Of a stretch of DNA of 64,000 bases, positions 25,003 through 36,764 are shown in pieces. Made by a program: the position numbers and the translations under genes. Below the pieces are notes generated by a model. That model saw only the letters and a list, made by a program, of their open reading frames with translations, made no database searches and was not told the DNA's origin. Location of the stretch: the NCBI GenBank assembly GCA_037957365.1, contig JARHVA010000592.1:4310001-4374000 (forward strand), in the 5' to 3' direction. Every line of letters begins with the position of its first letter. Positions within the stretch are counted from its first letter, which is position 1. This stretch comes from Torreya grandis. Its lineage: Eukaryota > Streptophyta > Pinopsida > Cupressales > Taxaceae.

Positions 25003-25875
25003 TCCCCGAAATGGAATGACGTGGCTGGCCTTGAGAGTGCCAAGTAGGTTCTATAGGAGGCTGTGATCCTACTTGTCAAGTTTACTCAATTTTTCCAAAG
25101 GCAAGAGAAAGCCCTGGAGAGCTTTCCTTTTATACGGGCCTCCTGGTATAGGAAGGTCATACTTGGCAAAGGCTGTTGCAACTCAATCAGATTCAAACAT
25201 TTTTTAGTATATCTTCCGCAGACCTTGTGGCAAAATGGACGGGTGAAAGTGAAAAGCTTGTTTCGAATTTATTTCAAATGGATCGGGAGTTTGCTCCTTC
25301 AATTATCTTCATTGATTAAATTGATTCTTTGGATAGACAATGTGGAGAAGGTAATGAAAGTGAGGCATCACGATGAATATAGATAGAAACTTTTAGTACA
25401 AATGCAGGGTGTAGAAAATAATGACCAGAAAGTTGTCGTGTTGGCTACTATAAACACCCCATATGCCCTATATTAGGCTATTAGGAGGCATTTTGACAAA
25501 TAAATTATATTCCTCTACATCGAATAACCTAACAGAGAGTGACTTTGAGGAACTAGCACGCAGAACAGATGGCTTCTCTGGTTCTGATATCTCTGTTTGT
25601 GTGAAAGATGTATTATTTGAACCTGTTCGTAAGACTCAAGATGTTATGTTCTTCAGAAGAGTGTCTATTGAAGATGGAGAGATGTGGATGTCATGTGGTC
25701 CCACGCAATTTGGGGCTGTGTGGATTACGATGCAGGATATTGTAGTTACGTGTCTAGCTTCAATGATTATGCCGCATCCTTTTTCAAATGCGGACTTTGA
25801 CAAGGTTCTTGCAAGACAAAGACCAACTATTAGCAAGAAGGACCTGGAAGTATAGGAGCCGTTTACTAAGGATAT
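25003..25875 (+). pseudogene. VPS4: VPS4/SKD1 fragment in LTR B, best preserved
   Basis: Here the homology starts further upstream than in LTR A: KWNDVAGLESAK (about 25005), then [25 protein letters not shown] with Walker [18 protein letters not shown], Walker B (IIFID then a stop), ATNTPY-like and RRxFDK regions, then an open stretch (25463-25855) with FSGSDISVCVKDVLFEPVRKTQD, WMSCGPTQFG and VLARQRPTISKKDLEV. About 50 bases between the RFDK region and SNNLTESDF are deleted, and stops and frameshifts occur. The MIT domain is again absent and no introns are seen. The eight-base duplication at SKW found in LTR A is not present. Confidence 0.88.
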
Positions 25876-26769
25876 CAGTAGTACTTTCACAGTGAACTTC
25901 CCTCGTTTCGAAGCCCGCAGGCTTCCACGATGGAATTACAATGCATATTCTTAAATTGTAAATTTTAAAGCGCTGCTCAAACTCCAAAACCCACAGAGAT
26001 GGTCAAAGCAAGTGAAAGAGTCCAGCACGAAGTGTAAAACAGAAATTTCAAAGCAAAGCGCATCGTAGTAATATTTCAAATTGAAAACTCCAGATAAGTC
26101 TCCCTGGCCCGCGGACTTGAAAAATGAATTCAATGCTCAAAACTCAAGGCACAACGTTCTTAGTAGGATAATCAATGACCTAAGGACAACTAGTAAGCCA
26201 AATGTTATTTCCTGGTGGATCTTTGATTTGGATAGTTGCAGTTAGGAAGTATACATTTCAACGAGCAAAGATACTTCCATGAAAGCTTCTAAAGGTGTCA
26301 TTGTTCTCTTCAAATGCCGTCAATGAGTCCTAGAGAAGAGATAAATGTTGGGCACAAAGTATAACATCCCTTGCAGATCATGCTGCTAGTTTTGGAGGCG
26401 CAGCCATGCACTCCTCTAACCATAGACCTGTTAGAAGTGAAGTTGTGGGAAGAAAACCCCCCTATTTGAACCCTTAGTTTGGAATGAATGGATTTGGAGG
26501 GCTGGCTGCTTCCACGCCTCTGTGGTGGTGGTTATGGTATTGTCCAAAGCTAGAATATGAAATAAGGATGTCACTCTATAGATGGAAAAGGATTCACTGA
26601 TATAGAGGTCAAAATCAGAACAACTTTGGCAGCTTGCAATGCCTCTCCATTTGTTCTTGAGATATATTTTAAATTCCCTTCAATGAATGACATGAAAACA
26701 ACTGCCCTTAAAAGAAGAAACCAATGCAAAGTTGTCTTACTTTTATTTTCCAGTTATTCAATGGAAATG

Positions 26770-27058
26770 AAGAATAAATATTAAAGATGTTATACAAATT
26801 GAATATGCTCTAGGAAGTAATCCAGGAAATCATGTGAAGTATATCATGCAAATAAAGGTTTTTTTTATTGAAAAGGAGTTAATGGCTTGTACTATTTTTT
26901 CTATGGAGGGATCTTGTTTATTTCCAATGTTCATCAAAGTAGGGCAACCCAGATTTGTATTCTCAATGGTGAATGGTTTGGATTCAAATATATTGTGCAC
27001 AGAAATATATTTTTGTGTTGAGGCATCAAACAAAGTTGGGGAGTGGAAACAAAAGTAA
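26770..27058 (+). pseudogene. Protein-like segment in LTR B, weak RAD9 resemblance
   Basis: The most open of three copies: 74 codons from 26834 contain IEKELMACTIFSMEG, FIKVGQPRFVFSMVNGLDSN and CVEASNK. K-E-L-x-A-(F/C) and F-x-K-x-G-x-P are the only points of contact with RAD9 that I can name. The same amino acids are recoverable in LTR A (12236) and LTR D (45226) across different breaks, which suggests descent from a real coding sequence, whatever its identity. Confidence 0.35.
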
Positions 27059-27892
27059 ATAAATATCAGATACAGAGAGTGATTATGGCATTCAATGATT
27101 ATGGACCTAGATTAGTGAAACACATTCTAAGGTGTTGACATCGGTTGCACATGGAGATTTTGAAGGAGGATGCAATTTTGCATTTTACAACTGTGTAATT
27201 TGTAATTACACTCAAATGTCTACCACCCACCAAGTCAACATAAGGTTAAATATTCAAATCAGAACTTTCAATGCAAAGTGCAACTTTGCAAGTTGCAATT
27301 TGCATATTGCATTTGAAATTCCCAAGTCCATAGTAAATATTTTTAGTGGATTTGTAACTTCAAATTGCAAGTTGCTAACTTGCAAATCGCAAAAGTGTTG
27401 GAGACCTCTGGATACCCACCAAATCAAAAGTGAAAATTACAAAAGCAGGTTAAAGTCCTGCATAAAGCAAAATAAGGTAAAAAAAGTAAACTTGATCTTC
27501 ATAAAGTTTGGCGACAACCCTAAAAGTCAAAGGAAAAAGGAGAGAGGCATGTTGAACTCAAAAGCAAAAAAGGTAAAACTAAGCTAAGTGTTGCATTTTC
27601 AATATTTGACCTCCATGAATTAGAAAAATGTTACAAGGTTTGTGAGGCTAATTTGGGCCATCGGAAGGATATTTTTCAGATGGCCATGGATCCTGCATTG
27701 CTTATATCATAGATGGAGTATTCCAATGCAATCATGACAAGGTAAGGGCCATTCTTTGGCTAACATAAAGAAAAGAGAAGTTGTCCACAAGTTTCTAGCT
27801 TTGCAAATGATTAATGGGAGAGCAAGGCAAGGCAGTTTCAAAATAAGATAAGGAGTTTGTTTTCCTCCCTCAAAACCAAATTAAACACATTT

Positions 27893-29162
27893 TGTGGGAG
27901 ATGTAAAAACATAACACCTCATTTTATTTTAATGGAAAAGCCTAAAACCTGAAGTTGCTATAGGTAGCCTGTAGAAGTAACCATAGTTGTTACAGGCAAC
28001 CTGTAGATGAAACCTGTAGTGGCTATGGGCAGCCTATAGAAGAAACCTATAGTTGCTATGGGAAACCTGTAGGTGAATCCTACAGTGGCTACGAATAACC
28101 TATAGGTGAAGACTATAGTGGCTACGAATAACCTGTAGGTGAAGACTACAGTTGCTATGGGCAACATGAAAATAGAAATCTTGTAACTTGACTGGTGCTA
28201 TGGGATTCTATATATAAGTATTGTTATGAATTGATAGGGATAGGTTAATGTCAAATTTCAATCCTAATGTTGTGAATCGATATAAGCACTATGTGGTCAT
28301 GGTTACATTGGTTGTGGATCTGTGTTGGTAGGGCCGTGAAGGTCTGTTGTTAATGATGCTCTTGTAGGCATTGATTGAATGCAGGAGAAAACTGAGGATG
28401 GTTAGATGATGATTTATCAATAGTTCATACATCACTGTCATAGTTGTATGACTATTTAAAGTAGTTTGTTTTTAATATCTATAAAAGATTGTAACCATAG
28501 GAAGTTGTAATAGATTTGTACTTCCTTATTATGCAAGAAAATTGTAACAAATTACAACAGAAAGAAGTTGTAATAGATATGTACTTCATTGTTCTGTAAG
28601 GAAGTTGCAACAGATTGTAACTGTAGGAAGTTAGAACAGATTTTGTACTTCCTTATTTTTAGTGATCATCCCTTTAAATGTATAAAAAGAGGTAGAACAA
28701 TTATGTATATGTAATTTTTGTAGAAAAAAATTAATGTAGCTGTGTAGTAATTGACAAAAAGAGAAAATTAACTTCAGACAAAGGTGTTACCAGAGTGCTC
28801 TAATACAAAGACTAAGGGGCAGAAAGTGCTAGGTACTTGTATAAATTTCTTTTGAAGTTTCAATAAAAGAATTTTTGAGTTTCTTGGTGGACGTAGCCCA
28901 ACATTTGGGTGAACCATGTTAAATATTATGTCAGTATTTGTGTCTGTTGTTTTTTAGCATCTCTTATTTCTCTATTTCTACATGTATTTATTATTCCATA
29001 TTTATTTGTTTAACTTGCAAGTACATGTTTAGATTATTTTTTTAATTTGTGGGTTATAAAGTAGATTTTGATACAGATTTGTAAACTCAATTATTTTGAT
29101 CTGGGCAATTGAGTAATATTGTATGCAATAAAATATTGAAACTTGTTCTATTTAACCTGATA
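27893..29162 (+). repeat. 5' LTR of copia 2
   Basis: 1270 bp. It contains a 33-bp tandem repeat (27953-28170), a TATA-like TCTATATATAAG (28207-28218) and several near-copies of an AGGAAGTTGTAA(T/C)AGAT phrase (28499-28650). The end is decayed from CCAACA to CTGATA. Confidence 0.9.
27953..28170 (+). repeat. 33-bp tandem repeat in copia 2 5' LTR
   Basis: Six full units and one partial unit with core AGTGGCTATGGGCAGCCTAT. The 33-bp period keeps an 11-residue repeating frame open on the minus strand, which is a by-product. The 3' LTR has eight full units. Confidence 0.85.
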
Positions 29163-29164
29163 AG

Positions 29165-29177
29165 TGGTATCAGAGCC
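29165..29177 (+). other. Primer binding site of copia 2 (initiator Met tRNA)
   Basis: TGGTATCAGAGCC starts two bases after the 5' LTR. Confidence 0.9.
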
Positions 29178-29273
29178 ATCTTTATGTGGTTTTGTGTACT
29201 ATTTTTCAAATTATAAATCTCTACATGATCTTAGACTTATAGTAATATCTTCTCAGGTGAGAGATCCTGATCA

Positions 29274-31755
29274 ATGGTAGATGATGGAAGAAGAGTGGTT
29301 GATAAGTTTAATGGATAGAATTTTATTATGTGGAAGATGCAGATGATTGACTATCTATATCAAAAGGACCTCTATTTACTGCTTGATAGAAAGGCAAATG
29401 GATAGGGAAAGAGAACATACGAGGAATGGAATGTCTTGGATAGAAAAGCTTTGGGAGCCATAAAGCTCTACTTGGGAGGAAGTGTTGCCTCAAATATATC
29501 TAAAGAAAAGACTACATAAGAACTTATGACCACCTTATGCAAGTTGTATGAGACACCTTCAGTAATAAATAAGGTGTATCTGATGAAGAGATTATTTGAC
29601 CTAAAAATGATTGAGAGTTCAAGTGTAGCTGAACATCTAAATAATTACAATACTATTACAAATTAGTTGAATTCTTTGAAAGTGAAAGTAGATGAAGTCA
29701 ACATCTTATTGTTATTATGTTCCTTGCTTGAATCCAAGAATAATCTTGTGATGGTTGTGATTATTAACATGTTTGGGAGCAATACTCTTAAAATGGAGGA
29801 TGTTGTTAGTGTCATTATCTCAGAAGAAATGAGAAGGAAGACATCTGGTGATACTTCAACAAGGAATGCACTAAACGTTGAATCCAAAGGGAGACAAAAG
29901 AATAGATAGAGGAACAATAGCCATGGATCAAAGGGAAGATCTTTATCTTCCAAACATAGATCCAAGTCAAAGGAAGAAGTGTTGTATATTTGAACTATGG
30001 AAAGTATAGCCATGTGAGAAAGTAGTGTTGGGATCCTAAAAAGAATCATAAGGAGCAAAAAAATAATTATAATAACTAGGAGGCAATATTGCCTCAAGTG
30101 ATGCTACAACTCTGTATCAAGATGCTTTAGTTTTTTCATGTGATATAAAGGTTGAGTCATGGGTGATTGACTCAGGGGCATATTTTCATGCTACTTTCAA
30201 TCTCAAGTATTTTACAACATATGTAAGTGGCAAGTTTGGCCAAGTTTTCTTGGGAGACAATGAACCCTATGATATTGTTGGTAAAGGGTCAATATAGATC
30301 AAGCTACAGAATCAAAATCAATGGATACTCAAAGAAGTAAGACATGTGCCAAGTCTTACCAAAAATATTATTTTTGTAGGTCAATTGGTAGAAGATAGAT
30401 GTATTATTACTTTTAATGCAAAATCTTTGAAGGTAACAAAAGGTAATCTTGTTGTAGTTAGAGGGAAAAAGGAAGCCATACTGTATTTGAGTAATTGCAT
30501 TATTGATTCTAATACTGCATTAGTTTCTTCTTCTAATATAGAAACTAATTTATGGCATTCAATATTAGGTCATATGAGTCAGAAAGGTATGAGTGTTTTA
30601 CATAAAAACGGAAGTTATCAGACTTAAAGTCTATTAATTTAGATTTATGTGAACATTGAATTTTTAGTAAAGAAAAGAAAGTTTATTTTTTGAAGGTTGG
30701 GCTTGAAAGAAAACAAAATAAATTAGAATTAGTACATTTTGATGTTTGGGGACCAGCCCTTGTACAATCATAAGGAGGCTCAAAGTATTATGTTACATTT
30801 TTGGCTGATGCAACTCATGAGTTATGGGTTTATTGTATCCAAAATAAGTTTGATGTATTTAGAACCTTTAAAATTTGGAGAACCCTTGCAGAAAATGAGT
30901 CAGGCATGAAGCTAAAATGCTTAAGATCTGATAATGGAGGTGAATACACCTCAAAAGAATTTTGGAACTACTATGCACAAGAAGGAATCTGAAAAGAAGT
31001 AATAGTACCTTGGACTCCTCAATAGAATGGGGTAAGTGAGAATGAATCAAACAATTATGGAGAGATATAGAAGCATGAGACTCCATGCTAGTTTTCCCCC
31101 TACTTTTTGGGTAGATGCGATTCATACTTCTATTTATTTGATTAACAAAGGACCATCTAGTTTTTTAAATGGTGAGATTCCTAGGGAAGCTTGGATAGGT
31201 AAAATTGTTTCCTACTCTCATTTAAAGGTTTTTAGCTATGAAGCATTTGTGCACATTGATAAAGAAAATATCAATAAGTTGGATGCTAAATCGATGAGAT
31301 TCACTTTCATTGGATATGGTGATAGCTCATTTGGTTATCATTTCTGGTGTTTAGATGATAGAAAGATTGTGAGATCACATGATGTGATCTTTAATGAAAG
31401 TGTGATGTATAGGGACCAACTTACAAAAAAGAAAGTGGAAAGTCCACTTGGTAAAAAAAGTATTGTCATACCTCCAAGTTTATTTGGAGAAATAAAAGAG
31501 AACTCACATAATACTCCATTTACCTCTATAGAATCAAATAATGGGAATAGGTTCATTAATGACCCAATGGAGTCTTCTGAGGATACTGGGCCAAGAGAAG
31601 CTCAAAGTGAACTGGTCACACCAGTGGTAAGGACGTCAACAAGAGTAATTAAACCTCTTGGTATATATTCTCCATATTTATTTTATTTATTACTAATTAA
31701 AAGTTGGGAACCTGAATCATTTGTAGAAGCTAAGCAAGACAAAAATTGTGTGTAA
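29274..31755 (+). pseudogene. Copia 2 gag, protease and integrase
   Basis: ATG at 29274 (MVDDGRRVVDKFNG). The gag has VYLMKRLFDLKM and SSVAEHLNNYN and is open at 29667-29909. The zinc knuckle near 29980-30030 is decayed. The protease has VIDSGAYFHATF (about 30166). The gag-pre-integrase has LWHSILGHMSQKGM (about 30550). The integrase has LRSDNGGEYTSKEF (about 30933) and, after a frameshift near 31030, MNQTIMERYRSMRLHASFP with the downstream region open to 31755 (HLKVFSYEAFVHIDKENINK). Stops and at least three frame changes break it. Confidence 0.88.
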
Positions 31756-33290
31756 TGGGAAAAGGGCATGAAAGTAAAATTGGATGCCTTGAAACACAAT
31801 AAAACATGGGAATTGGTGGATTTACCACTTGATAGGAAAACACTACAAAATAAATGAGTTTTCTATTTAAAATAAAATGCGAGTGGGCATAAAACACACA
31901 AATCAAAGATTGTTGTTAAAGGCTTTACATATAAGGTTGAAATTGATTACTCAAAGGTATTTTATCCTGTTGTCAAAATTACCTCAATAAGAACTGTATT
32001 AAGTATTTTTTCCTCTAATGATCTTCACTTAGAACAAATGGATGTCAATACAACATTCTTACATGTAGATTTAGAAGAGAAAATTTACATGAAGCAACCA
32101 GAAGGTTTTGAGGTAAAGGTGAAAGAAATAAAGGTTTGTAAATTGCTGAAAAGTTTATATGGTTTGAAATAGGCACCTAGGCAATGGTACCTAAGGTTTG
32201 ATACTTTCATGTTGGAGCATGGATATGCTCATACTCATAGTGATCATTGTGTTTATAGTAAGAAATTTGAAAATGGTGAATTCATCACTCTTCTAATTAA
32301 TGTTGATGACATGTTGTTGTGTAGAGCTAACATGTAGAGAATAAGTGAATAGAAGAAATTGTTTTCTTTAGAGTTTGCCATGAAGGATCGTGGACCAACC
32401 AAGAAAATATCAAAATGAGAATTGATAGAGATAGATTGGGTAAGAAACTAATTTTAACTCAATTTGAATATATTGGAAAGGTGTTGATAAGATTTGGTAA
32501 ACATAATTATAAATCTATTTCTACACCTTTAACTGGCCACTTCAAGTTGAGTAAGACACATTCTCCTAAGTCACAAGATGAGAAACATTATATGGAAAAA
32601 GTGCTATATGCTTCAGTTGTGGGAAGTTTAATGTATGATATGATTTGTACTCATCCAGACATATTCTAATCAGTGGGAGTAGTGAGTAGGTTCATGAGTA
32701 ACACTAGTAAGCAACACTGGTTAGTAGTTCAATGGATTTTAAAATATTTGCATGGAACCTCTAGTATGTGTTATGTTTTGAAGGTTTTAATAGTGGGTTG
32801 CAAGGTTTTGTGGATAGTGACATGGCAGGTGATTTGGATGGTAGGAGGTTTACCAATGGCTATATTAACATAGTTAGAGGTAATGTAGTCTCATCAGTTT
32901 CTAAGTTATAGAAAGTTATTGCACTTTTTACCACTGAGGCTGAATAGATTGCTTGTATTGAAGCAAGTAAAGAGTTTTTATGGTTAAGTAGAAAGATGGG
33001 TACACTTTATATTCTGATAGCCAAAGTGCTATTCACCTAGCTAAAAACTATACTTTTCATAGCAGGATAAAGCATATAGATCTTTGTTACCACTTCATAT
33101 GTATAGTTTTGGAAAGTGGGTAGTTCAAGCTTGAGAAGATTCACTCAAAGGAGAATCCTCCATAGATGCTTACAAAATTAATTATAGTAGTGAAGTTGAG
33201 GGCACACTTGAAGAAGAAGAAATTAATAGTTTTAAAAGAAATTAATAGTTTTAAAAGAAATTAATAGTTTTGAGTTTAAGTGGGACGTTG
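31756..33290 (+). pseudogene. Copia 2 reverse transcriptase and RNase H
   Basis: RT remnants: WELVDLPLDRKTLQNK (about 31810), VVKGFTYKVEIDYSKVF, QPEGFEVKVKE, LLKSLYGLK and the catalytic region INVDDMLL (about 32300), where the first residue of YVDD is changed to N. A frameshift near 32410 leads into the connection region (VLYASVVGSLMYDMICTHPDIF, about 32600). RNase H is recognisable but broken (DMAGDLDGRRFTNGY near 32820; EASKEFLWLS near 32960). The reading frame dissolves before the 19-bp repeats. Confidence 0.85.
33219..33272 (+). repeat. 19-bp tandem repeat before the copia 2 polypurine tract
   Basis: Nearly three perfect units of GAAATTAATAGTTTTAAAA. The near identity suggests recent slippage after the element had already decayed. 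The polypurine tract AAGTGGGAGA follows at 33321-33330. Confidence 0.9.
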
Positions 33291-33331
33291 TAGCAGTTGG
33301 TGTTGTGGCCTTATGTCTCCAAGTGGGAGAT

Positions 33332-34682
33332 TGTTGGAGATGTGGAAACATAATGCCTCTTTTTATTTTAATGGAAAATCTTAAAACTTGCAATCTCTAG
33401 GGTAGCCTATAGAAGAAACCTACAATTACTATGGGTAAGTTGTAGATGAAACCTGTAGTGGCTATAGGTAGCCTGTAGAATAAACCTGTAGTTGCTACGG
33501 ATAACCTATAGGTAAATCCTGTAGTGGCTATAGACAACTTATAGGTAAAAACTTGTAATTTTTGTGGGCAACCTATAGGTGAAGAGTGCAGTTACTATAG
33601 GTAGCCTGTAGATGAAATTTACACTTATTATGGGTAACCTCTAGGTGAAGACTATAGTTCCTATGGGTAACCTAAAAATAGAAAACTTGCAACTTGATCG
33701 GTGCTACATGATTCTATATATACGTACTATTATAAATTTATAGGAATAAGTTAATGTCAAACATTAGTTTTAATGTTGTGGATCAATATAAGCACTATAT
33801 GGGCATGGTTACATTGGTCACAAATCTATGTTGGTAGGATCGTGAAGGTCTATTATTAATGATGTTCTTGTAGGCATTCATTGAATACAGGAGAAACTTG
33901 AAGATGGTCAAATGATGATTTGTCAACAACTTGTGCATCATTATCATATTCGTAGGACTATTTAAAATATTATCATGATCTTGTAGGTAGTTTATTTTTA
34001 ATATCTAAAATATTGTAACTACAAGAAGTTGTAATAGATTTGTATTTCCTTATTATGCAAGGAAGTATCAAATTATAACTGAAGGAAGTTGTAATAGATA
34101 TGTACTTCTCTATTTTTCAAGGAATTTGTAACAGATTGTAACTATAGGAAGTTAGAATAGATTTTGTACTTCCTTATTTTTGTGATCATCTCTTTAAAAG
34201 TGAGAAAATAAGCAGAACAAGATATAGATGTGATTTTTTTAGACAAAAATAAATGTAACTATGTAGTAATTGATAGAAAGGGAAAATTATCTTCAGACAA
34301 AGGTATTGTTAGAGTGCTATGATACGGAGACTAAGGGGTAGGAAGTGCTAGGCACTTGTATAAATTCCTTTAGAAGTTTGAATAGAATAATTTCTGAGTT
34401 TCTTGTTGGATGTAGCCTAACATTTAGGTGAACCATGTTAAATACTGTGTCAATATTTTTGTATGTTATTTTTTAGCATCTCTTATTTCTCTATTTTTTG
34501 CATGTATTTTTTATTCCATATTTATTTGTTTAACTTGCAAATACATGTTTAGATTATGTTATTAATCTGTGGCTAACAAAGTAGATTTTATTACAGATTT
34601 GTAAACGTAATTATTTTGATCTGGATAATTGAGTAATACTATATGCAATAAAATCTTGAAACTTTATGTATTTAACCCAACA
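33332..34682 (+). repeat. 3' LTR of copia 2
   Basis: 1351 bp, TGTTGGAGATG to AACCCAACA. It carries eight full 33-bp units plus a partial one (about 33391-33690), two more than the 5' LTR, which explains most of the 81-bp length difference. A TATA-like TCTATATATAC lies at 33713-33723. Confidence 0.92.
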
Positions 34683-36443
34683 CATTTCCAACCAAGGAGA
34701 TAAAGGGTTTATTATCAAATCTCATTATTTCATGAACAAGCAGTTGCCAAGATTATTTCCTTACAAGGCATGAGTTTCTAGGCATGATCAATGGCATTTT
34801 AGCTAGAGCATCTTAGAGGAATATTTTGGGTGAGAGAGTTGTATATGTAAAGAGGGTTTGTCCTTTTTTCAAGTTTGTTTATTTTTCTAGGTCTTGATAT
34901 TTTTTAAAAATTTGGGATCCTTGCTATGTGTATTTTTTATATCTTGCTAAGGTGGTTGTAGCTATACAACCATTAGCCAACTCTAAGAGCATAATGTATA
35001 TGCCTCCCCTATTTAAGAGCAAACTCACCATGCTTTTCTCCATGGTAGCATTCTGAAACACTGATGCATGCAAGATTTATTTTAAATATAATGGAAAATA
35101 CATGTTATTTCTACTCTTTCTTGTTAATGAAATGTAATAATATATTCTTCGTGCTCTGTTGATTGGCTATTTAGCCTTTTGCTTATCAATGGTTGTCATT
35201 TTGGGCATAGATCTAGGTTGTAAATTCCTTTTTGCACTATAATTTAGAAATGTGTTGTTGATAACCTTTTAAGGACATCTTAGGTTTATGGATTTAGTAG
35301 GAAAAAGTGTTTGAATATCTAATTACAGTGTATGCTTTAGGGTTTCAAGAATCATCTCAATATTTGCATAGATCCACTCTTTATATTTAAATACTTAACT
35401 TGACCAACCTGCCCTAACCTTCAAATAATACACTGTGTTGAAAATTATGAGTATTGTTTATGTGTAGATGGATAAGTGTTGCAATTATGAAATGTATCTA
35501 TGTTAATATCTTTAAATACCAACATTTTAATCTCCCATTCATCCCTCAGTTATTGAAAATTTATTTAGAAATGAAGGTTATAATCATGTCCACATCTATC
35601 TCTAGTAGCTTATGTCTAAATTAGAGGATTTGCCCAGTTTGTGTGACAACCTTTCCCAAGTGGACTGTGCAAGCTTGGTTATGCCTTGGTCATATTTTTT
35701 TCTATATGTCAATAATCGCCAATGATATTTAACTATTTTATCCCTTTATGTGATCAAGTTACCTAGTAGGTCTTCTCTCCTTGGTCTAGGTAGAACTAGA
35801 AGTAGCAGGGAGCTAACTGTACCCTCTATCAATGTCTTTTAGTCATTGTTCACATTTATTCCATCCTGATGCTAAACCCTTCATCAATTATAATGACATA
35901 ATTTTAGGTTTATGATCTATATTTTTGATACTACCCTAGTGTGCAAGGCTAGGTGCAAAAGGTGTACAATTGGGAACCAACACTCTATTGGAACCATTGT
36001 TAGGGATGAACCTTAGCATTTGTGTTGCTGGGGACACTTCTGAAGAGCTTTCATTAGTTCAAGTTTTAAAAGTTCTTTGTCAAGGAATGTTTGATGCATT
36101 AACCTTGGCTGCATAGTTTTAGGCAGTATTTGCTCATATTATCTCATGTGTTTCAAATTTGAGGGTATTTGAGCATGATTTACTAATTTAAGCTAACAGC
36201 TATGTAACACTTAGTTGGCATTATTATCGAGGACTTGAAAGATTTCATTGAATTGGCTTTTAATAAATTTCTTGCAATGAACTATTAATTTGTAAATTTT
36301 GTAGAGTGATTTGCCTTCTTAAACATATCTAAAATTTTTATTATCTTTTTCTTTATATCTCATCACTAACTTCAGTGAAGTATAATTTTAGTATGTATCA
36401 CAACATATTTTTAATCTATTATATTCTAGAATGTTTCTTCTAG
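34683..36443 (+). repeat. Tat LTR B, right part (after copia 2)
   Basis: Resumes at the copia 2 target site. TATA-like GTATATGTAAAGAGGG at 34841-34856 aligns with the boxes in LTRs A, D and E. The rest aligns with 13380-15259 of LTR A. The primer site at 36444 (TCATGACTC) is the most decayed of the four. Confidence 0.72.
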
Positions 36444-36764
36444 TCATGACTCTAATTTTTATTTGGTTTCAAGGAAGATCAATACCCATTTGAATATCAT
36501 TAATTTTGAGTGTTCTCTTGTTTGAAAAGTTGGAAGGTTTAAGATCATCCTTCAAAGGTGACTCATCAAAACAACTTATCACATCCTTAAGTGTTCATCA
36601 AAGGAAGAGACAAATTTAGAGGCTAATTGAAGGATAAAGCTATACTACAAATGAGAGTTCAGACTGTAAAAATTTTGATACACCTAAAATTTTGCTTGTT
36701 GAACTTCATTTAATTAAATATTATCATCTCTCTCCTAATAATTTAAAACCATATTATATATTTT

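Larger units (their letters stand above)
24155..27892 (+). repeat. Tat LTR B, left part (before copia 2)
   Basis: Starts TGTTAGTGGCCAAACTTGC after the internal 1 3' UTR. It holds the upstream AATTTGCAA-rich region (24780-24990), the VPS4 segment, the uninterrupted copia 1 target (TGTCC, 26541-26545), the RAD9-like segment and, from about 27140, the right part shared by all LTRs. Copia 2 cuts it at 27893. Confidence 0.75.
27893..34682 (+). mobile_element. Copia 2: Ty1/copia retrotransposon with repeat-bearing LTRs
   Basis: 6790 bp with perfect target duplications CATTT (27888-27892 and 34683-34687). The LTRs begin TGTGGGAGATG or TGTTGGAGATG and end CCAACA (5' copy decayed to CTGATA). Order is LTR, Met-tRNA primer site, gag, PR, INT, RT, RNase H, polypurine tract, LTR. 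Undisturbed copies of the target occur at 13374-13378 and 46353-46357. Frameshifts and stops are more numerous than in copia 1, and the LTRs differ by roughly 15% by eye, so this insertion is older. Confidence 0.94.

Noticed and set aside
25003..25875. Functional VPS4 gene
   Set aside because: Stops, frameshifts, a 50-base deletion and lack of the MIT domain; it is embedded in an LTR with sister copies equally broken.
27958..28167. Minus-strand open frame with an 11-residue repeat
   Set aside because: By-product of the 33-bp tandem repeat in the copia 2 LTR, a period divisible by three.
27953..28170. Possible CRISPR-like array
   Set aside because: Units are head to tail with no spacers, inside a plant retrotransposon LTR.
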